The translations under genes were made by a program, and so were the position numbers. Shown one piece after another: positions 1 through 7,192 of a DNA stretch of 10,977 nucleotides (positions within the stretch are counted from its first letter, which is position 1; each line of letters opens with the position of its first letter). The notes beneath the pieces were generated by a model that was given only the letters and a program-made list of their open reading frames with translations, was not told the origin of the DNA and made no database searches. The DNA comes from an uncultured Parabacteroides sp. (GTDB taxonomy: Bacteria > Bacteroidota > Bacteroidia > Bacteroidales > Tannerellaceae): positions 1 to 10,977 of the forward strand of contig CALBYC010000009.1 of assembly GCA_937890135.1 (NCBI GenBank), written 5' to 3'.

Positions 1-68
1 GATGAAGTCGGTGAGATATTCTTCTAAAGGTTTCTTTATATACAAGAATCTGAAAATATTTCTGATGG

Positions 69-989
69 ATGAAAGAGAAGAATTGTGTGATTGGCCATTT
101 GGCTTGTTTCGTGGCTTATGCTATTTTCGGCCTTAACATTGTTGTTTGCAAAGACATAACAAGCAGTCACTTGCTGTCTCCATTTGCCTTATTCGCACTT
201 CGTTCAATAGGGGCAGGTGCTTTGTTCTGGTTGCTTTCTTTTTTCCTGCCCAAGGAAAAAGTCGAAAAAAAGGATTACCCCCGCATTCTGTTAGCTTCCA
301 TATTAGGCTTTTTCTTGACGCAAGTCTCCTTTCTGATGGCTATCTCGGACATCACACCCATGGATTGCTCTATCGTCAGTGCTTTGTCCCCCGTTTATAC
401 CATGTTCATCGCCGCCATTGCGTTGAAAGAACCGATAACGTGGGAAAAAGCCGGAGGCGTAGTTGTCAGTTTTTGTGGGATTGTCTATCTGATACTTAAC
501 AGCGTAAGCTCGGCCAATGGAGTCACGCAAACGAAGCCTGTCGGGGTGGCATTGATTATCGTGAACAGCCTTTGTTTCTCGCTCTATTTAGGAATATTCA
601 AGCCTTTGATATCCAAATATTCGGTGGTGACGTTCATGAAATGGATTTTTCTTTTTTCCACGCTGGTTTCTTTCCCGGTTGCCGGAAAGGAAATCATTCA
701 TCAGCAGTGGCTTGAATTGCCAATGAACTATATGCTGGAAGTTGGCTTTTTGATAATAGGTGCAACATTCATCACCTATTTTTTGATACCTGTCGGCCAG
801 AAAAGGATTCGTCCGACATTGGTGAGCATGTATTCCTATGTCCAACCCATTGTCGCCATTACCATAAGCATTGTCATTGGGATGGATACATTGAGCTGGC
901 AAAAAGTAGTGGCGGCCGCTACTGTTCTCGGAGGGGTCGTGTTGGTGAACAACAGCAAAAGTGCGGATAAGATTCAATATAAATCATGA
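69..989 (+). CDS. EamA/DMT-superfamily inner-membrane transporter
   Basis: This 306-residue protein is almost entirely hydrophobic, with about ten predicted membrane helices in two homologous halves (roughly residues 8-143 and 158-295), the layout of drug/metabolite transporters with two EamA domains. Each half ends with the family's typical stretch: SALSPVYTMFIAAIALKEP near 104-122 with a following Gly-rich helix, and YVQPIVAITISIVIG near 257-271 followed by the last helix. Length is normal for the family. Such proteins export small metabolites or amino acids across the inner membrane; the substrate cannot be read from sequence. The ATG at 69 gives a complete first half; no Shine-Dalgarno is visible. 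The stop overlaps the next gene's start by 4 nt (ATGA), so the two are probably translationally coupled. The family call is firm; any specific function is unknown. Confidence 0.9.
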   Translation: MKEKNCVIGHLACFVAYAIFGLNIVVCKDITSSHLLSPFALFALRSIGAGALFWLLSFFLPKEKVEKKDYPRILLASILGFFLTQVSFLMAISDITPMDCSIVSALSPVYTMFIAAIALKEPITWEKAGGVVVSFCGIVYLILNSVSSANGVTQTKPVGVALIIVNSLCFSLYLGIFKPLISKYSVVTFMKWIFLFSTLVSFPVAGKEIIHQQWLELPMNYMLEVGFLIIGATFITYFLIPVGQKRIRPTLVSMYSYVQPIVAITISIVIGMDTLSWQKVVAAATVLGGVVLVNNSKSADKIQYKS

Positions 990-1657
990 AAGATATTATT
1001 CAATTTCTTGCGGCCTTAAAGCAGAACAACGACCGTGGTTGGTTTCAAAAGCATAAAACGGAATACATAGCCGCCCAAGGGGCATTCAATGCGTTTGTGG
1101 AAAAGTTGATAGCTGGCATCGTTTCTTTTGATGATTCCGTGTCGGGCGTAAATGTCAAGGATTGTATTTACCGGATATATAGGGATACCCGTTTTTCGGC
1201 GGACAAGTCCCCTTATAAGACACATATGGGGGCTTTCGTATGCCCTGGGGGAAGGAAGTCGGATTATTCCGGTTATTATTTCCAGGTCGGGCCGGAGGAA
1301 AGCGGTTATCCCGAAGGGAATATGTTGGCAACAGGCAATTATAGATTGGATTCAAAAGTGATGCATATACTGAGAGAAGACATATGCATGGATGCCGAAG
1401 ACTTTGAACAACGCCTCAAACAGGCTTCCCTTTTCAAGCTGGATGATACCGATATGTTGAAGCGTGTGCCTAACGGATTTGAACGGAATGCTCCTTATTC
1501 CGGCTATTTGATGTATAAAGCCTATTGCCTCGTCTATTCACCCGGGAAATCATTTATGACGGGGGACGATTTATTGGAAAGGACTTTGGGCGCTTTTCGC
1601 TCGACGAAGCCATTTTTGCAATATTTAAATCGCGCCATTGCCTATTCTAAAGAATAA
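986..1657 (+). CDS. DUF2461 (TIGR02453-type) family protein
   Basis: The 223-residue cytoplasmic protein matches the DUF2461 family along its full length. The recognisable parts are an N-terminal block with LKQNNDRGWFQKHK at residues 11-24 and the family signature RIYRDTRFSADKSPYKTH at residues 63-80, followed by a segment describing a compact alpha/beta fold (GAFVCPGG near 82-89, YYFQVGPEESG near 97-107). There is no signal peptide or membrane segment. The biochemical role of this widespread family is not established, so no reaction is assigned. The ATG at 986 overlaps the upstream transporter stop by 4 nt, which supports both this start and cotranscription with the transporter. A 95-bp gap with a new promoter-like box follows, so this gene is probably last in its unit, though I see no clear terminator behind it. 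Confidence 0.88.
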   Translation: MKDIIQFLAALKQNNDRGWFQKHKTEYIAAQGAFNAFVEKLIAGIVSFDDSVSGVNVKDCIYRIYRDTRFSADKSPYKTHMGAFVCPGGRKSDYSGYYFQVGPEESGYPEGNMLATGNYRLDSKVMHILREDICMDAEDFEQRLKQASLFKLDDTDMLKRVPNGFERNAPYSGYLMYKAYCLVYSPGKSFMTGDDLLERTLGAFRSTKPFLQYLNRAIAYSKE

Positions 1658-1713
1658 ACTCTAAATAGGGCTAAAAAAACGGATGGTGTGTCATCGGGCT
1701 TGTGATATTTTAT

Positions 1714-1721
1714 TACATTTG
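1714..1721 (+). promoter_or_regulatory. Bacteroides-type -7 box upstream of the TPR gene
   Basis: TACATTTG matches the Bacteroidota -7 consensus TAnnTTTG exactly and lies 31 nt before the start codon of the TPR protein, which would give a short leader of about 25 nt. A good -33 TTTG at the expected 19-21 nt spacing is not present; only weak TG-rich sequence (around 1687-1692) is there. The placement in the only sizeable gap between the DUF2461 and TPR genes supports a real promoter for the four-gene unit that follows. Confidence 0.5.
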
Positions 1722-1752
1722 TTCCCAGTAAAATGAAGATAGAATAGATTGG

Positions 1753-3873
1753 ATGAAGAAGTTGATATTATGGCTTGCGTTTCAGCTGTGCTCATTGTCG
1801 TTATTGGCTCAGATTAATACCGACCGTGTATTGGCAATAGGGCGCAATGCTCTTTATTTTGAGGATTACGTTTTGTCTATACAGTATTTCAATCAGGTAA
1901 TCCGCTCGAAACCATGGTTGGCAGAACCCTATTTTTTCCGTGCGGTAGCGAAAATCAATTTGGACGATTATAAAGGAGCGGAAGACGATTGCACTGCATG
2001 TATCGAACGCAATCCTTTTTTGCCTCAGGCTTATTATGCTCGTGGCATCGCCCGCCAGAGCATGGAAAATTATGATGGGGCAATTGCCGACTATGAAAAA
2101 GGTTTGGAGTTTAAGCGGGGGGACAGGCAGATGATGGTCAATGAAGCTGTCGCTTTTATCCAAAAAAAAGATTATGACGGAGCGAAAAAAGTGTTTGAAA
2201 AGCTGATGGCTGCATTCCCGAAATATTCGATGAACTACCTTTCAAGGGGGGCGATGTATTTGGAGGAAGGCGACACGATCAAGGCGTTGGAGGACTATGA
2301 CCAAGCGGTGAAATTGGATCCGTACTATGCTCCTGCTTATGGCAACCGCGCCATCTTGCATTATCAGATGCAGGATTTCAAAGGGGCTCTTTCCGATTTG
2401 AACGAGGCTATCCGTTTGAATCCGAGGGAAAGCGGATATTATATCAACCGGGGATTGGTCCGTTATCAGTTGAACAACCTTCGCGGGGCCATGGCAGACT
2501 ATGACCAAGTGATCAGTATGGATAAGGACAATTTGATAGCTCGTTTCAACCGGGGCTTGTTGCGTTTCCAGGTTGGCGACAATAACCGGGCTATCGAGGA
2601 TTTCGACGTGGTCTTGCAGCTGGAGCCGGATAATTACATGGCTTATTATAATCGTGCTCTTTTGCGATACGAAACGGGGGATTATGCAGGGGCCGTTGCC
2701 GACTATGACATGGTATTGAATGAGTACCCTAATTTCCTACCCGGCTATTATAGCCGTTCGGAAGCGAAGAAGAAGCTTGGGGACTATGCGGGCGCTGACC
2801 GTGACGTATGGACTGCTTATAAAAAGGAGGAGCAGGCGAAGAAAGATCGTACTGCCGGCAAAGGCGGTGCTTCCCCGTCTTCCACAGGCAAGGCTCAGGC
2901 TTCAGCGACATCCGACGAACGCAATACGCGTGAACGTTCGGACAAAAACATTGATAAATTCAATCGTCTTGTCGTTTATGACAAAGAAGAAGAGCGGAAG
3001 AGCAAGTACCAGAATGAAGTGCGTGGACGAGTGCAGGATCGTAACGTCAGGGTTGATTTGGAACCTCAGTTTATCCTGACTTACTATGAAAAGGCGGATT
3101 TGGTCAAGAAACAGCTTTACTATAGTAAAATGCTGGATGACTTTAATAAGCGGAGGGTGCTGCGTATGAAATTGATTGTCACGAATGAAGAGGCTGCCCT
3201 GACCGAGGACCAAATCGCATCGCATTTCGCTTCAATCGATTCTTATTCGGCAGCCATCGGCCGTAATCCCGAAGATGCCAATGCTTATTTGGGGCGTGCC
3301 ATTGATTACATGTTGGTGCAGGACTTTGCTTCGGCTTTAAAAGATTATGATAAAGTTTTGGAATTGGATCCGACATCCGTCATAGCCTATTTCAATCGGG
3401 CGGTGGTTCGTTATAAACAGATGCAATATGATGATTCAAACCGCCAGTCTGAAATCATGGATTTGAACGTCCCTTCGCACCAGACGATGAGTTTCCGTTA
3501 TGGCGGGCATACCCAGCAAATCGGTTCTGCGGTCAACAAGGAACAGATGCGCGAAGCGGAAGAAAAAGAAAGGGCGTATAAACATGAAATGATAACCCGC
3601 GACTATGACATGGCCATCAAGTATGATCCCGATTTTATTTATGCCTATTTCAACCGGGCGAACCTTCGTTGCGCTTTGCGGGATTACAGGGCGGCTATCA
3701 CGGACTATACCGAAGCGATCGAGCGAGATCCTGAATTTGCGGAAGCTTATTTCAATCGAGGATTGGCCCATTTATCCCAAGGCAACACGAACCAGGGCAT
3801 AGCCGATTTGAGCAAGGCCGGGGAATTGGGCATCGTCAATGCATATAGCATCATCAAGCGAATGATGGAATAA
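1753..3873 (+). CDS. Exported tetratricopeptide (TPR) repeat protein
   Basis: This 706-residue protein has a signal peptide (residues 1-20, ending LSLLAQ), so it should act in the periplasm or at the envelope. Residues 21-360 form about ten tandem 34-residue TPR units, each with the A/Y-x-x-R/N-x-G/A pattern in helix A and a closing Asp/Glu-x-Pro turn. A charged, Ser/Ala/Gly/Thr-rich linker follows (about 358-402), then a non-TPR region (about 403-490) rich in Lys/Glu and aromatics. A second TPR block begins near 491, with clear units at 507-540, 627-660 and 661-694. One unit in this block is split: helix A at about 541-562, helix B at 613-626, with about 50 extra residues between. TPR superhelices bind other proteins; the partner is unknown. 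The stop codon overlaps the nfo start by one base (TAATG), which suggests translational coupling. No catalytic domain is visible. Confidence 0.9.
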   Translation: MKKLILWLAFQLCSLSLLAQINTDRVLAIGRNALYFEDYVLSIQYFNQVIRSKPWLAEPYFFRAVAKINLDDYKGAEDDCTACIERNPFLPQAYYARGIARQSMENYDGAIADYEKGLEFKRGDRQMMVNEAVAFIQKKDYDGAKKVFEKLMAAFPKYSMNYLSRGAMYLEEGDTIKALEDYDQAVKLDPYYAPAYGNRAILHYQMQDFKGALSDLNEAIRLNPRESGYYINRGLVRYQLNNLRGAMADYDQVISMDKDNLIARFNRGLLRFQVGDNNRAIEDFDVVLQLEPDNYMAYYNRALLRYETGDYAGAVADYDMVLNEYPNFLPGYYSRSEAKKKLGDYAGADRDVWTAYKKEEQAKKDRTAGKGGASPSSTGKAQASATSDERNTRERSDKNIDKFNRLVVYDKEEERKSKYQNEVRGRVQDRNVRVDLEPQFILTYYEKADLVKKQLYYSKMLDDFNKRRVLRMKLIVTNEEAALTEDQIASHFASIDSYSAAIGRNPEDANAYLGRAIDYMLVQDFASALKDYDKVLELDPTSVIAYFNRAVVRYKQMQYDDSNRQSEIMDLNVPSHQTMSFRYGGHTQQIGSAVNKEQMREAEEKERAYKHEMITRDYDMAIKYDPDFIYAYFNRANLRCALRDYRAAITDYTEAIERDPEFAEAYFNRGLAHLSQGNTNQGIADLSKAGELGIVNAYSIIKRMME

Positions 3874-4754
3874 TGAATAAAAATCAAATGGAAATGGGAG
3901 AAAGAACAAGCCATAAGAAAATAGGTGCGCATGTCTCTTCCGCTGGGGGAGTGGAGAATGCGCCTTTAAACGCATCTGCGATAGGAGCGAAGGCTTTTGC
4001 CTTGTTTACAAAGAACCAAAGGCAATGGAAGTCGGCTCCGCTGAGCGAGAAAAGCATAGAGTTGTTTAAGGTGCGCTGTGAAGAGTTTGGTTATACGCCA
4101 AACTTTATATTGCCGCATGACAGCTACCTTATTAACTTGGGGCATCCCGAAAAAGAAGGATTGGAAAAATCAAGGGACTCTTTCTTGGATGAAATGCGTC
4201 GATGCGAGCAATTGGGGTTGGACCGTCTTAACTTTCATCCCGGAAGTCATTTGAATGCCATAAGTGTAGACGAGTGCCTGGCTCGCATTGCCGATTCTAT
4301 CAATTGGGCATTGGAGCAAACAGAAGGTGTCACGGCTGTCATAGAGAATACGGCAGGGCAGGGGACAAATCTTGGATATACTTTCGAGCAAATTGCGCAA
4401 ATCATCAGTCTGGTGGACGATAAAAGCCGTGTGGGGGTTTGCATAGACACGGCTCATACCTTGGAGGCGGGATATGAAATAAGAACGAAGGAAGGTTTCG
4501 AATCTACGTTTTCCCATTTCGACGAAGTGATTGGCTTTTCCTATCTACGGGGAATGCACATCAATGACTCAAAAAAGGACTTGGCTTCCCATGTGGATCG
4601 CCATGATAACATAGGAAAAGGAGTGATGGGCATGACGATGTTCGAATTGTTGATGAATGATTCTCGGTTTGACAATATCCCGCTGATTTTAGAGACACCG
4701 GATGCGAGTATGTGGCCGGAAGAGATTAAACTGTTGTATTCTTTGGAAAAATAA
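3873..4754 (+). CDS. nfo: Endonuclease IV (deoxyribonuclease IV, AP endonuclease)
   Basis: Endonuclease IV cuts DNA 5' to abasic sites and acts in cytoplasmic base-excision repair, using a trinuclear zinc centre in a TIM barrel. All nine zinc ligands known from E. coli Nfo are present at a constant offset of 13: H82, H122, E158, D192, H195, H229, D242, H244 and E274. Signature segments include IGAHVSSAGG (17-26), LPHDSYLINLGHP (80-92), NFHPGSH (120-126), VIENTAGQG (156-164), VCIDTAH (189-195) and HVDRHDNIGKG (240-250). The core length is normal. Starting at 3873 gives about 13 residues before the point where E. coli Nfo begins. In-frame ATGs at 3888 and 3894 would shorten this, and no ribosome-binding site decides between them. 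The 3873 start overlaps the TPR stop by one base, an argument for coupling. Function is certain; the exact start is not. Confidence 0.97.
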   Translation: MNKNQMEMGERTSHKKIGAHVSSAGGVENAPLNASAIGAKAFALFTKNQRQWKSAPLSEKSIELFKVRCEEFGYTPNFILPHDSYLINLGHPEKEGLEKSRDSFLDEMRRCEQLGLDRLNFHPGSHLNAISVDECLARIADSINWALEQTEGVTAVIENTAGQGTNLGYTFEQIAQIISLVDDKSRVGVCIDTAHTLEAGYEIRTKEGFESTFSHFDEVIGFSYLRGMHINDSKKDLASHVDRHDNIGKGVMGMTMFELLMNDSRFDNIPLILETPDASMWPEEIKLLYSLEK

Positions 4755-4769
4755 TAAAATGTGGTATAT

Positions 4770-6410
4770 ATGAAAAATATTTGGATAGCTGTTGTTGCCT
4801 GTTTGGGCTTTAGTTCATTGAGTGAGGCTTTGGCTTGTACCGGATTGTTGGTAGGGAAAAAAGCTTCGACCGATGGATCTGTGATGATTAGTTATGCGGC
4901 GGATTCTTATTCGTTATATGGCGAACTGTATCGTTGGCCGACTGCCGTATGGCCTGCGGGGGCCACCCTCGAGATTAAAGAATGGGATACGGGAAAACCT
5001 TTGGGCAGAATTGCCCAAGTGAGGGAAACGTATGCCGTGGTAGGAAATATGAACGAACATCAAGTTGCCATCACGGAAAGTACTTTCGGGGGACGTCCGG
5101 AGCTGGTGGACACGACTGGCATCATGGATTACGGAAGCCTCATTTATGTGGCGTTGCAACGTTCCAAAACGGCGCGTGAGGCAATAAAAATCATGACGGA
5201 CCTTGTTGCGGAATATGGCTATTACAGCAGCGGTGAGTCTTTTTCCATTGCAGACAAGAATGAGGCGTGGATCATGGAAATGATTGGCAAAGGAGTCGGC
5301 AACAAAGGTGCCGTGTGGGTGGCTATCCGCATACCCGATGATTGTATTTCAGCACATGCCAATCAGTCGAGGATTCAGCAAATTCCTTTCGACGACAAGG
5401 AGAATTGTGTCTATTCCCCCGATGTCGTGTCGTTTGCCCGCGAAAAAGGTTATTTTAAAGGCAAGGATAAAGACTTTAGCTTTACAAAGGCTTATTGTCC
5501 GTATGATTTTAGCGGACTACGTGCCTGCGAAGCCCGGGTCTGGTCTTTCTTCAATAAATATAATAAGGACATGGGGAAATATATAGAATTGGCTAAAGGC
5601 GATGTCAATGCGGAGCCGATGCCGCTTTATATCAAACCGGACAGGAAACTTTCCGTTTCGGATGTCCAAAATATGATGCGGGACCATTATGAAGGGACTG
5701 AGCTGGACATGACGAAAGATGCGGGTGCCGGACCATTCAAGGCTCCGATACGTTTCCGCCCGCTTAGTTATAAAGTGGATGGGCAGTCTTATGTGAACGA
5801 GCGGCCGATAGCTACGCCCCAGTCCGGATTTGTCATTGTCCCTCAATTGAGGAATTGGTTGCCTGACGCAATCGGGGGAATCTTGTGGTTTGCCGTCGAC
5901 GATGCCAATACCAGCGTGTTCACTCCTTTGTATTGTTCAATCAATGCATCCCCGGAATGTTATCGCCAAGGAAACGGCAGCATGATGGAATTTTCATGGA
6001 CTTCCGCTTTTTGGGTACGCAACTGGGTAGCCAACATGGTGTATTACCGTTACAATCAGATGATAGGGGATGTCCGCAAAGTGCAATCGGAATTGGAGGG
6101 CAAATACCAGGCCTTGTTGCCTGCTATTGACAAAGCTGCGCAGGAACTGTATGCCTCGGATCCGAAGGAGGCTGTGAAATTCTTGACTTGGTACAGTACG
6201 ACCACGGCCGATGAGTCTGTGGAACGTTGGAAGAGATTAGGGGAATTTTTGATAGTCAAGTATTCGGATGGCGTTGTCAGAAAAGAAAAAGAAGGCCGAT
6301 TCCTGGATAATGGTTATGGTTTGGGTGCTTTCCCCGACTCCCCGGGTTACAGCGAGGAATTTTACAAAGAAATTGTTAAAAGTGCGGGAGAACGTTTGAA
6401 AGTAAAATAA
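4770..6410 (+). CDS. Secreted C69-family dipeptidase (Ntn hydrolase)
   Basis: The protein belongs to peptidase family C69 (PepD/U34-like dipeptidases), which removes dipeptides or hydrolyses related amide bonds using an N-terminal Cys nucleophile. From the ATG at 4770 it is 546 residues. An in-frame GTG at 4761 would add three residues, but the ATG gives a cleaner signal peptide (1-22, ending SEALA). Cleavage there would leave C23 of CTGLLVGKKASTDGS as the mature N-terminus, which is the expected catalytic Cys. Other family-typical blocks are ESFSIADKNEAWIMEMIGKG at 156-175 and HANQSRI at 196-202. The sequence before Cys (ALA) is not a good lipobox, so I read it as a secreted enzyme, probably periplasmic, rather than a lipoprotein. 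It starts 15 nt after nfo and is followed 39 nt later by a barrel gene, so it likely shares their transcript. The natural substrate is unknown; peptides from the gut or from cell-wall turnover are possible. Confidence 0.9.
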   Translation: MKNIWIAVVACLGFSSLSEALACTGLLVGKKASTDGSVMISYAADSYSLYGELYRWPTAVWPAGATLEIKEWDTGKPLGRIAQVRETYAVVGNMNEHQVAITESTFGGRPELVDTTGIMDYGSLIYVALQRSKTAREAIKIMTDLVAEYGYYSSGESFSIADKNEAWIMEMIGKGVGNKGAVWVAIRIPDDCISAHANQSRIQQIPFDDKENCVYSPDVVSFAREKGYFKGKDKDFSFTKAYCPYDFSGLRACEARVWSFFNKYNKDMGKYIELAKGDVNAEPMPLYIKPDRKLSVSDVQNMMRDHYEGTELDMTKDAGAGPFKAPIRFRPLSYKVDGQSYVNERPIATPQSGFVIVPQLRNWLPDAIGGILWFAVDDANTSVFTPLYCSINASPECYRQGNGSMMEFSWTSAFWVRNWVANMVYYRYNQMIGDVRKVQSELEGKYQALLPAIDKAAQELYASDPKEAVKFLTWYSTTTADESVERWKRLGEFLIVKYSDGVVRKEKEGRFLDNGYGLGAFPDSPGYSEEFYKEIVKSAGERLKVK

Positions 6411-6449
6411 AAAGTCATACCTTGCGCTTTCATTAAAAAGGAAAATGTT

Positions 6450-6956
6450 ATGAAGAGAATTTTTGTTACATTGTTCATGCTTTGCCTCTGCACGGGCCTG
6501 TTTGCGCAGACCAATAGGGGTGACCAGTCTGTAGGTTTTAATGTGGGTTATGGCTTTGATTCGGAAAATGCCACCTTGGGCATTGACTACCGGTACAATA
6601 TTACCGATGCCGTCCGTCTATCCCCGTCGTTTACTTATTTTGTGAAAGCCGATGGACTGAGTGCTTGTGCCATCGACGTGAATGCCCATTATGTGGTGCC
6701 TTTATCGGATGTCTTTGGATTTTATCCATTGGCGGGTGTCGATTTGGCTTTTTGGAAATTTCATGGCGTCGGAGAACTGAATGATTTCGGGAGGTATGAT
6801 TCATCTACCACGATGACTCGATTCGGCGTGAACCTGGGACTGGGTGCCGAAGTGTATGCGACGCGCGAGCTGACTATCGGTTTGGAGGTCAAGTACAATA
6901 TTGTGAAAGACTTCGATCAGGCTCTGCTGGGCATTCGGGTAGGATACAATTTCTAA
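6450..6956 (+). CDS. Small outer-membrane beta-barrel protein
   Basis: This 168-residue protein has a signal peptide (1-19, ending LFA before Gln20). The mature part is made of alternating polar and apolar stretches that can be read as about eight beta strands (roughly 26-34, 41-50, 53-65, 72-83, 89-101, 124-135, 139-150, 155-168). It ends in GIRVGYNF, with the C-terminal Phe preferred for barrel insertion by the Bam machinery. Size and layout resemble OmpX/OmpW-like or 'porin family' barrels (PF13505-like). It has no OmpA-type peptidoglycan-binding domain. An AAGGA at 6438-6442, 7 nt before the ATG, is a plausible ribosome-binding site. It is the last gene before a strong terminator and is probably cotranscribed with the C69 dipeptidase. 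The function is not known; a structural or small-solute role is a guess. Confidence 0.8.
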   Translation: MKRIFVTLFMLCLCTGLFAQTNRGDQSVGFNVGYGFDSENATLGIDYRYNITDAVRLSPSFTYFVKADGLSACAIDVNAHYVVPLSDVFGFYPLAGVDLAFWKFHGVGELNDFGRYDSSTTMTRFGVNLGLGAEVYATRELTIGLEVKYNIVKDFDQALLGIRVGYNF

Positions 6957-6981
6957 ATGATAAGAGATAAAATGCGAGTAG

Positions 6982-7011
6982 GGTGTGTTTCGTAAGAAGC
7001 ACACCTTTTTT
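6982..7011 (+). terminator. Rho-independent terminator after the barrel gene
   Basis: GGTGTGTTTC (6982-6991) pairs with GAAGCACACC (6996-7005) to form a 10-bp stem with a single T-G wobble and a GTAA loop, a GNRA-type tetraloop. Six T residues follow at once (7006-7011). It lies 25 nt after the stop of the barrel gene and closes the TPR-nfo-C69-barrel unit, separating it from the efflux operon. Confidence 0.92.
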
Positions 7012-7020
7012 ATTGCCCGT

Positions 7021-7046
7021 CCATAATTGAATTAATTCAATGATGG
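7021..7046. promoter_or_regulatory. 26-bp palindrome, likely repressor operator of the efflux operon
   Basis: Positions 7021-7046 form a palindrome in which 12 of 13 base pairs match; the only mismatch is A7025 opposite G7042. The inner 16 bp, ATTGAATTAATTCAAT at 7026-7041, is perfect. It ends 17 nt before the TAnnTTTG box at 7064, so its right half reaches the -33 zone where RNA polymerase would sit. No T-tract follows it on either strand, which argues against a terminator. AT-rich palindromes of this size are typical sites for dimeric MarR- or TetR-type repressors that often control drug-efflux operons. No regulator gene is in the window, so the identity of the binding protein is inferred. 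Confidence 0.6.
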
Positions 7047-7063
7047 TACATTGTGGAAAATTC

Positions 7064-7071
7064 TATCTTTG
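7064..7071 (+). promoter_or_regulatory. Bacteroides-type -7 box of the efflux operon
   Basis: TATCTTTG matches the TAnnTTTG consensus exactly and lies between the terminator and the tolC-like gene. No TTTG is found at the usual 19-21 nt upstream; that place is partly occupied by the palindrome at 7021-7046. Transcription would start near 7076-7079 and give a leader of about 115 nt. The weak -33 region may mean that the promoter has low basal activity or depends on another factor. Confidence 0.6.
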
Positions 7072-7090
7072 CATGTCCAAAGAAGCGGAG

Positions 7091-7186
7091 ATGCAAATAC
7101 GGATTTATGGGGAAACTTCCAAACCAATATTCGCTTTCCGTTGTTATATGATAAAAGTGTTAAAGAAACAGAATCAAATAGAGTAG
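7091..7186 (+). other. Possible 31-codon leader ORF ahead of tolC
   Basis: An ATG at 7091 opens a reading frame of 31 codons that ends with TAG at 7184-7186, directly followed by TAA and then, 6 nt after the TAG, by the tolC start. It is in the same frame as tolC. The start falls about 12-15 nt into the predicted transcript and is directly preceded by GCGGAG, though with no spacer. An in-frame ATG at 7073 exists but probably lies outside the transcript. The predicted peptide is basic at its C-terminal end (VLKKQNQ), with no signal peptide or known motif. It may be a leader peptide that tunes tolC translation, or simply chance. Confidence 0.18.
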
Positions 7187-7192
7187 TAAAGA

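Noticed and set aside
1..27. Frame ending at TAA (25-27), reading DEVGEIFF, as a possible 3' end of an upstream gene
   Set aside because: Eight codons are too few to identify anything. It is plausible as a gene tail, but needs sequence to the left.
57..64. TATTTCTG as a promoter -7 box for the first transporter gene
   Set aside because: One mismatch to the consensus and only 4 nt before the start codon, too close for a normal leader.
2..139. Frame from the ATG at position 2 into the transporter gene
   Set aside because: It overlaps the clear transporter start in another frame, and its product has no recognisable pattern.
1710..1735. Hairpin from ATTTTA and TAAAAT flanking the TPR promoter
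   Set aside because: Only six A-T pairs with a long loop; unlikely to be stable or meaningful.
6418..6425. TACCTTGC as a separate promoter for the barrel gene
   Set aside because: It lacks the third T of TAnnTTTG and has no -33 partner; readthrough from the C69 gene is enough to explain expression.
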